Of a stretch of 55,291 nt of DNA, positions 49,599 through 55,291 are shown one piece after another. The notes below the pieces were generated by a model. That model was not told where the DNA came from. It did no database searches and worked only from the letters and a program-made list of their open reading frames with translations. Origin of the DNA: JAUZQZ01 sp964492105 (GTDB lineage: Bacteria; Pseudomonadota; Zetaproteobacteria; Mariprofundales; Mariprofundaceae). The translations under genes were made by a program, and so were the position numbers. Within the stretch, counting starts at the first letter, position 1. The number at the start of each line of letters is the position of its first letter. The stretch covers positions 1 to 55,291 of the forward strand of contig CAZBJB010000001.1 of NCBI GenBank assembly GCA_964492105.1, in the 5' to 3' direction.

Positions 49599-52500
49599 GT
49601 GATTTTCCTGCATGTTTCCTTCCGCGACGGCGTCCCCTGGCTCTGGGGCGAGCAGGATCGTGCGACCCGGGACAAGGCGCTGAGGCCCTGCTGCTATGAT
49701 CCCGGCATCAAGGGGCTGCGCGCCGCACTGAAACAGCTTGCTCCCGACATCAGCATGCTGAAGCGCAACACGTCCAGCGCAACAATCTGGCTCCCGTCAC
49801 GGGGCGATACCCCCATTCCCTCATCGTCGATGATCGGGCCATCCCCCGATCTCAGAAGGAAAGTGGCCATCAGGCCGCATGTTGTGCTGGTGCGAACATT
49901 GTCGCTGGAAGAATTGCTGGAACTGGTGTCCCTTGCCGATTCCGGGGCGCATGCCAATGCCGGAATCCTGTTCGGAACCTCCTTTTTATGGTGTAGCCGC
50001 CTGTTGGCCATGGCGCTGAATATCATGGTCAAAGAGAACTTCCTGCCCGGCTTGATCCATGGCGGCGACGGGTATGAAGCGCGCTGGCTTCCGGCGCCTG
50101 ACGAGGATGACGAGCGGAATCTCGCCGCACTGGCATCAAGCATGCCCGGCACCTGCCGCTGTATGGGGGATGCACCGGATGCTCCGCCGGAAACCCATCC
50201 CCGCCAAACGATGAATCTTTTGCTGGTGCGCATGGTGGACGCAGTGGTGCGGCGCGCCAATACACCCGGACCCCTGCAACAAACCAGGCGCCATGCCAGT
50301 GTGCATGATGCATGGATGGCGGCGCTGGTCTCAGCGGATGCCACGGTGCGGTGGAAAGATTCCGGGGATTTACAAACCTTTGCACGGGAACTGGCCCGCT
50401 GGCGGCGACCGGTCGATCTGGTGGCGAAATCACCGTTCAAGTTCGCTTTTCGCCTGGCGGAGCCCGGTGATGGCGCCCCGGAGGATGCCGCCGACGCGTG
50501 GCGGGTGGATTACCTGCTGCAACCCAAGAGCGATCCGAGCCTGATGATCCCCGTATCTGAATTGTGGCGGACGGACAAACGCACTGTGGCACAGTTGAAG
50601 GAATTTGGCTCCGACGCCACCGAATTCCTGCTGACGGCGTTGGGACAGGCGGCGGGTCTCTGCCCCGAAGTGGCGGCAAGCCTGAAGGTACGGAATCCGG
50701 ATGGATTTATGTGTAATGCCGCCGGCGCCTGTCGCTTTCTGCAGGAACAGGCGCAGGCGTTGCGTTCCGCGGGCTTTGTCGTGCTGTTGCCGTCGTGGTG
50801 GGTGGGCCATGGGGCGGTGGGGCGCTTAAGCCTCACGGCCAGGGCGAAGACCCCCGTGATGCAGGGAGCAGGCGATCTGACGCTGGATGCCATGATTCAA
50901 TTCGATCTGGCGGCTTCACTGGGCGATGATAAACTGGATATCACTGAACTACGCCGGCTGGCGTTGCTGAAAGCGCCGCTGGTGCGGGTGCGTGGCCAGT
51001 GGACGATGATCGACGCCGATGAAATCAAACGTGCGGTTCGTTTTCTGGAACGGCAGCAGCAAGAGTCCACGACGGCCCGCGACCTGATTGCGATGGCGCT
51101 TGGATCGGAAAAGAAAGTCGGCAGCCTGCCAGTGACAGCGGTGGAAACCCATGGGTGGCTGGATGATCTGCTGTCAACGCTTACCGGCAAGCAGGATTTT
51201 GAAACGCTCTCCCAGCCCGGTCAGTTTGCGGGCCAGCTTCGCCCCTATCAGGAACGAGGCTATTCATGGCTCGCCTTTCTGCGCCGATGGGGATTAGGCG
51301 CTTGCCTGGCGGATGATATGGGGCTTGGGAAAACGGTGCAGACGCTGGCTCTTATCCAGCGTGAGCGCGAGGCGGGCGAGCAGCGTCCGGTGTTGCTGGC
51401 TTGCCCCACCTCGGTCATCAACAACTGGCGCAAGGAAGCGGAGCGGTTTACCCCGGATCTGTCCGTGCTGGTGCATCATGGTCCCGACCGCAGGCGGAAG
51501 GGTGCATTCGCCAGATCCGCCACAAAACACGCGCTGGTGATTTCCAGTTACGCCCTGCTGCAACGGGATATTGATTTTCTGAAGGATATCGATTGGGCCG
51601 GCGTGGTGTTGGATGAGGCGCAGAATATCAAGAATCCGGAGAGTAAACAGTCCAGGGCTGCTCGTGGCATCAAGGCGGACTACCGGATCGCTCTGACCGG
51701 TACGCCAGTGGAAAACCATGTCGGGGATTTATGGTCACTGATGGATTTTCTCAATCCGGGCTTGCTTGGCAGCCAAAACGGATTCAAACAAGCCTTCTAC
51801 AAGCCAATTCAGGTATGGCGCGATACGAATGCTGCCGCGCGACTCAAACAACTGACGGCGCCCTTTATTCTGCGTCGGATGAAGACGGATCGTTCCATTA
51901 TCAGCGATTTGCCGGACAAGATTGAACAGAAGGCATACTGTACGCTGACCCGCGAGCAGGCCTCATTGTATCAGGCCGTGGTCGAGGATATGCAGCAGCG
52001 GCTGGAGCAGGCATCGGGCATTGAGCGGCGCGGACTGGTGCTGGCCACCTTGTCCAAACTCAAGCAGGTCTGCAATCACCCGGCTCAGTTCATGGGTGAT
52101 GCCTCCGGGCTGGCCGGTCGTTCCGGCAAGCTCGCACGCCTGCATGAGATGCTGGAAGAGATCAGGGAAGCTGGTGAACGAACGCTTGTTTTTACCCAGT
52201 TCTCGACCATGGGCGGGATGTTGCAACGCTATTTTCAGGACCAACTTGGCGAGGAGGTGTTATTTTTACATGGTGGCGTTGCCAGGAAGCAGCGCGACGC
52301 CATGATTGAGCGTTTTCAGCAGGATGCGGATGCACCGCATCTTTTCGTTCTGTCGCTCAAGGCTGGCGGTACGGGGCTGACGCTGACGCGGGCCAACCAC
52401 GTGGTACATTTCGATCGGTGGTGGAATCCGGCTGTGGAGAATCAGGCTACGGATCGCGCCTTTCGCATTGGCCAGCGCCGCAATGTGCAGGTGCACAAAT

Positions 52501-52664
52501 TCATCGTTGCCGGAACGCTTGAGGAGCGGATTGATGAGATGATCGAACAGAAAACAGGTATCGCCGCGCAGGTGATAGGCAGTGGCGAGCAGTGGCTCAC
52601 CGAACTGAGCAATAACGAACTGCGGGACATGATCAGCCTCAGCCGCGATGCCGTGGGAGAATAA
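49599..52664 (+). CDS. SNF2-family DEAD-like ATPase
   Basis: The protein is about 1021 aa from the GTG at 49599. A ~520-residue N-terminal region of the bacterial SNF2-associated type is followed by the SNF2 motor: CLADDMGLGKTVQTLAL (I), LACPTSVINNW (Ia), VVLDEAQNIKN (II), ALTGTPVENHVGDLWSLMDF (III), LVFTQFSTMGGML, LSLKAGGTGLTLTRANHVVH and DRAFRIGQ (V-VI). Bacterial SNF2 proteins translocate on double-stranded DNA or displace RNA polymerase. The next gene codes for a SWIM-finger protein, the same pairing as Bacillus ywqA-ywqB. The start is uncertain because no clear ribosome site precedes it. Confidence 0.9.
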   Translation: MIFLHVSFRDGVPWLWGEQDRATRDKALRPCCYDPGIKGLRAALKQLAPDISMLKRNTSSATIWLPSRGDTPIPSSSMIGPSPDLRRKVAIRPHVVLVRTLSLEELLELVSLADSGAHANAGILFGTSFLWCSRLLAMALNIMVKENFLPGLIHGGDGYEARWLPAPDEDDERNLAALASSMPGTCRCMGDAPDAPPETHPRQTMNLLLVRMVDAVVRRANTPGPLQQTRRHASVHDAWMAALVSADATVRWKDSGDLQTFARELARWRRPVDLVAKSPFKFAFRLAEPGDGAPEDAADAWRVDYLLQPKSDPSLMIPVSELWRTDKRTVAQLKEFGSDATEFLLTALGQAAGLCPEVAASLKVRNPDGFMCNAAGACRFLQEQAQALRSAGFVVLLPSWWVGHGAVGRLSLTARAKTPVMQGAGDLTLDAMIQFDLAASLGDDKLDITELRRLALLKAPLVRVRGQWTMIDADEIKRAVRFLERQQQESTTARDLIAMALGSEKKVGSLPVTAVETHGWLDDLLSTLTGKQDFETLSQPGQFAGQLRPYQERGYSWLAFLRRWGLGACLADDMGLGKTVQTLALIQREREAGEQRPVLLACPTSVINNWRKEAERFTPDLSVLVHHGPDRRRKGAFARSATKHALVISSYALLQRDIDFLKDIDWAGVVLDEAQNIKNPESKQSRAARGIKADYRIALTGTPVENHVGDLWSLMDFLNPGLLGSQNGFKQAFYKPIQVWRDTNAAARLKQLTAPFILRRMKTDRSIISDLPDKIEQKAYCTLTREQASLYQAVVEDMQQRLEQASGIERRGLVLATLSKLKQVCNHPAQFMGDASGLAGRSGKLARLHEMLEEIREAGERTLVFTQFSTMGGMLQRYFQDQLGEEVLFLHGGVARKQRDAMIERFQQDADAPHLFVLSLKAGGTGLTLTRANHVVHFDRWWNPAVENQATDRAFRIGQRRNVQVHKFIVAGTLEERIDEMIEQKTGIAAQVIGSGEQWLTELSNNELRDMISLSRDAVGE

Positions 52665-52665
52665 G

Positions 52666-53553
52666 ATGGCCCGATATGACTGGTATTACACGCCCGCCAG
52701 GCCGAAGGCGGTGAAAGGCGGCATCAAGGCGCAGAGTAAGCGCGGCGCATTTTCCACCAAGTGGTGGGGCAAGCGCTGGATTCAGACGCTGGAAGGCTTT
52801 CGTATTGGCGCGCGCCTGTCGCGGGGCCGCGCCTATGCCCGCAAGGGGCAGGTGGCCAGCCTGGATGTTGAACCGGGAGAAATTCAAGCCAGGGTTCAGG
52901 GGTCCCGCCGAGGTGCCTACAGGGTGTCCATCAAACTGGCCATATTGAACGCCGAACAGTGGCGGAAAGTCGCGGATCGGATTAGCGAAGAGCCAATCTT
53001 CGCCGCCTTGCTGCTGGGCGGTGAAATGCCTGAAGATATTGAGCGGATTTTCTCCGATGCCGGGGCGCCATTGTTTCCCGTGCGTCAGCATGACCTCGAT
53101 ACCGATTGTTCCTGTCCGGACTGGTCCAACCCTTGCAAGCATATTGCCGCCGTCTATTACCTGCTGGCGGAAGCGTTTGATCAGGATCCGTTCCTGCTGT
53201 TCAGACTGCGCGGCATGGATCGGGATGTGTTCCTGGATCGCTTACGCTCAGCCGGGTCGGACGAACAGATAACAGAGGAAGCCTTCCCTCAGTCCGAATC
53301 AGATCCGTTGCCGCTGGATCACGACGCATTCTGGGGCAAGGAGGCCCTGATGCCGGAGGGCGAAGCAACAGCCAATCTTCCGGCCCTGCATGCGGCGATT
53401 CCGAGACGGTTGGGAACACTCCCGTTCTGGAGGGCGGAACGTGATTTCATCAAGGGAATGGAAGCATTTTATTGCCATGTCTCCGCTCTGGCGCTGTCGC
53501 TTGTGGAACAGGATCGCGCCAACACGGATGGAAACTTCTCCGACGCGGTCTGA
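52666..53553 (+). CDS. SWIM zinc-finger protein paired with SNF2 ATPase
   Basis: The protein is 295 aa. The N-terminus (FSTKWWGKRWIQTLEGF) and YARKGQV are family hallmarks, and the SWIM finger CxCx6CxH is seen in DCSCPDWSNPCKHIAAVYY near residue 150. It probably helps target the SNF2 motor to nucleic acid. The start follows GGGAG and lies 1 bp past the SNF2 stop codon. The C-terminal ~60 residues show no recognised domain. Confidence 0.9.
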   Translation: MARYDWYYTPARPKAVKGGIKAQSKRGAFSTKWWGKRWIQTLEGFRIGARLSRGRAYARKGQVASLDVEPGEIQARVQGSRRGAYRVSIKLAILNAEQWRKVADRISEEPIFAALLLGGEMPEDIERIFSDAGAPLFPVRQHDLDTDCSCPDWSNPCKHIAAVYYLLAEAFDQDPFLLFRLRGMDRDVFLDRLRSAGSDEQITEEAFPQSESDPLPLDHDAFWGKEALMPEGEATANLPALHAAIPRRLGTLPFWRAERDFIKGMEAFYCHVSALALSLVEQDRANTDGNFSDAV

Positions 53554-53659
53554 AAACGCCTTGTATCAATGATCAACTTCTCTCCACAGCCTAACCCGCG
53601 ATAGATACGCCCTTCCTGATATATTGGGAGGCCATTTTTGCGATAAAACAGTCAGGTTT

Positions 53660-53690
53660 GAGCATCTTGCACAACCCTGATCGATCAGCC
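53660..53690 (+). repeat. Decayed left end of a family A element upstream of purB
   Basis: GAGCATCTTGCACAACCCTG followed by ATCGATCAGC resembles the left arm of family A copies at about four in five positions. No right end is found. Confidence 0.4.
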
Positions 53691-53772
53691 CGTTTTGTAC
53701 GCTTTATTTATGTTGTTGTTCGTATCAGCATGCCTTGCTTGCGGCGCTTCCGCCGCCCGGAGCAGAAAAAAT

Positions 53773-55140
53773 ATGTACGTTTCCAGTTTGACAGCATTAT
53801 CTCCGCTTGATGGACGTTATGCGGGAAAAATTGCGCCTCTCCGACCGATTTTCAGTGAATTCGGACTCATCCGCGCACGCGTAACCGTTGAAATCCGTTG
53901 GTTGCGAATGCTTGCCGACCATCCGGATATCCATGAAGTGCCCGGATTGTCCGTGTCCAGCGGAAAAGCCCTGGAGAGCATCATTGAAGATTTCGATGAA
54001 AACGATGCCACGCGCGTTAAACATATCGAAACCGATACCAATCACGACGTCAAGGCCGTGGAATACTTTCTTAGGGAAAAGTTTTCCATTTACACGGAAC
54101 TGAAGGCCATATCCGAATTTCTGCATTTCGCCTGTACATCCGAGGACATTAACAACCTCGCTTACGCCCTGATGCTCAAGCGTGCACGCGATGAGATCAT
54201 GATTCCCTGTGTGGATGAACTGATTGACAAGATTGTCAAAGGTGCTCACGTCATGGCCAATGCATCCATGTTATCCCGAACACACGGCCAGCATGCAAGC
54301 CCGACGACCATGGGTAAGGAATGGGCTAACGTCGCTTACCGCTTGCAACGACAACGGGAACAGCTATTGGCTACGCCCATGATGGGGAAAATCAACGGTG
54401 CTGTCGGCAACTATAATGCGCATTGGATCAGCTATCCGGATGTGGACTGGCAGAATACCGCAAAGCATTTCGTGGAATCACTGGGATTAACATGGAACCC
54501 CTATACCACGCAGATTGAACCCCACGACTTTATCGCGGAAATGGGCGATATTTTCTCTCGTCTCAACAACGTGCTCATGGATTTTTGCCGCGATACATGG
54601 GGCTACATCTCGCTGGGTTATTTTCGTCAGATGCCTGTTCCCGGGGAAGTGGGTTCCTCCACGATGCCGCACAAGATCAATCCGATCGATTTTGAAAACG
54701 CCGAGGGAAACCTGGGCCTGGCCAATGCAATTTTTGGGCATCTGACGGCGAAACTTCCGGTTTCCCGTTGGCAACGCGACCTTTCCGACTCCACTGTATT
54801 GCGCAGCCTTGGAACGGCTTTTGGTCACAGCCTGCTTGCCTGGCAATCCGTTCAGTGTGGTATGAATAAGCTCGAACTCAACGAAACAGGGATGAAGAAA
54901 GACCTGGATGGTGCATGGGAAGTGCTGGGCGAGGCCATTCAAACGGTCATGCGCCGTTACGGTTTGCCAAATCCCTACGAACAAATGAAAGCACTCACAC
55001 GTGGCAAAAGAATGGATGGAACAAGCCTGCGCACCTTTGTTCAGAACCTGGATATTCCGGATGCCGCAAAACAGCAGTTGATGGCCTTGACGCCTGAAAC
55101 CTACACAGGCAATGCAAGTGAACAGGCCCGTAATCTGTAA
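53773..55140 (+). CDS. purB: Adenylosuccinate lyase
   Basis: The protein is 455 aa, the E. coli-type long form. The start SSLTALSPLDGRYAGKIAPL matches the family N-terminus, so ATG 53773 is taken although an in-frame extension (53695) happens to look like a lipoprotein leader. The catalytic His lies in SRTHGQHASPTTMGKE and the signature is SSTMPHKINPIDFENAEGN. It makes AMP from adenylosuccinate and acts earlier in the purine pathway. Confidence 0.95.
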   Translation: MYVSSLTALSPLDGRYAGKIAPLRPIFSEFGLIRARVTVEIRWLRMLADHPDIHEVPGLSVSSGKALESIIEDFDENDATRVKHIETDTNHDVKAVEYFLREKFSIYTELKAISEFLHFACTSEDINNLAYALMLKRARDEIMIPCVDELIDKIVKGAHVMANASMLSRTHGQHASPTTMGKEWANVAYRLQRQREQLLATPMMGKINGAVGNYNAHWISYPDVDWQNTAKHFVESLGLTWNPYTTQIEPHDFIAEMGDIFSRLNNVLMDFCRDTWGYISLGYFRQMPVPGEVGSSTMPHKINPIDFENAEGNLGLANAIFGHLTAKLPVSRWQRDLSDSTVLRSLGTAFGHSLLAWQSVQCGMNKLELNETGMKKDLDGAWEVLGEAIQTVMRRYGLPNPYEQMKALTRGKRMDGTSLRTFVQNLDIPDAAKQQLMALTPETYTGNASEQARNL

Positions 55141-55159
55141 GTATACACTCATACTATAG

Positions 55160-55291
55160 TGGACCCCAAATTCAGGACAGGTTCTTAAGGTAGATTCAAG
55201 GGTATTGTTTCTCTCCAGAAAGGAGAAGAGGATGATACGAAAACATTATAGCAAAGCGGTGAAAGCGCAGGTGGCTCTGGAAGCGATCAAG
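55160..55291 (+). mobile_element. Left end of an IS3-like insertion sequence (cut by window edge)
   Basis: TGGACCCCAAATTCAGGACA begins a likely terminal repeat directly after purB, followed by a leader and a transposase OrfA start. The right end and any target duplication are outside the window. Confidence 0.65.
55232..55291 (+). CDS. IS3-family transposase OrfA, first 20 codons
   Basis: ATG follows AGGAGAAGAGG. The encoded MIRKHYSKAVKAQVALEAIK is the typical helix-turn-helix start of IS3-type OrfA proteins (compare RKRYSxEFKAKVALEAIKG). Truncated by the window edge; the element may be complete in the genome. Confidence 0.75.
   Translation, partial: MIRKHYSKAVKAQVALEAIK

Noticed and set aside
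53695..53772. Lipoprotein-like leader in frame with purB
   Set aside because: Adenylosuccinate lyase is cytosolic and the family N-terminus begins at 53773; the Cys-containing extension is a chance frame.

Overview
The window looks like chromosomal DNA of a Gram-negative proteobacterium, most likely Gammaproteobacteria or a close neighbour. The rpsF-priB-rpsR-(DUF2232)-rplI-dnaB-alr order, dksA, priA, erpA, Mla lipid-transport genes and a two-partner-secretion exoprotein all fit this. A Cyc2-like outer-membrane haem-porin hints at lithotrophic or metal-linked electron transfer, but that is inference. Species cannot be named from the sequence alone.

Layout. Every gene from the left edge to about 27.9 kb lies on the minus strand. 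Every gene from about 28.5 kb to the right edge lies on the plus strand, except pgsA. Read 5'->3' on the minus strand, the left half contains: dksA, xseA, an M23 peptidase, a SPOR protein, gamma-glutamyltranspeptidase, folK; a tightly overlapping set cfa / 35-codon small ORF / acetate kinase / phosphoketolase; a decayed second glgX copy; an FMN-binding GltB-like protein; glgX and glgP; a Cu(I)-type P-ATPase; ccdA and a TlpA-like lipoprotein; a histidine kinase and an NtrC-family regulator with unusual AAA+ motifs; the haem-porin; and the 5' part of a filamentous-haemagglutinin-like gene cut by the window edge. The right half contains the S6-PriB-S18-DUF2232-L9-DnaB-Alr cluster; mlaE-mlaF-mlaD; a TPR protein, a YbdK/GCS2-like ligase and an M20 amidohydrolase; fxsA, a YccA-like protein, pgsA (minus); a CapD/WbpM-type nucleotide-sugar enzyme; priA, erpA; an ABC-2 exporter pair; an SNF2 ATPase with a SWIM-finger partner; purB; and the first bases of an IS3-like element.

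How genes fit together. Phosphoketolase makes acetyl-phosphate, which acetate kinase can turn into ATP and acetate. GlgX and GlgP beside them would supply hexose phosphate from glycogen. CcdA and the TlpA-like protein form a thiol-redox pair next to a copper exporter and a two-component system, which suggests an envelope metal/redox module that may control the haem-porin downstream.

The most unusual non-coding feature is a population of small non-autonomous elements. Family A (about 161 bp, 18-bp terminal inverted repeats, 4-bp target duplications) and family B (about 165 bp, 18-bp terminal inverted repeats, 3-bp target duplications) are both imperfect palindromes along their whole length. 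Two of the three full B copies are interrupted by an A copy at different points. A third family (C) touches the start or end of several housekeeping genes (priB stop, rpsR leader, priA start codon), and two shorter families (D, E) are also present. No transposase for A, B or C is in the window. No tRNA, rRNA or CRISPR array was seen.
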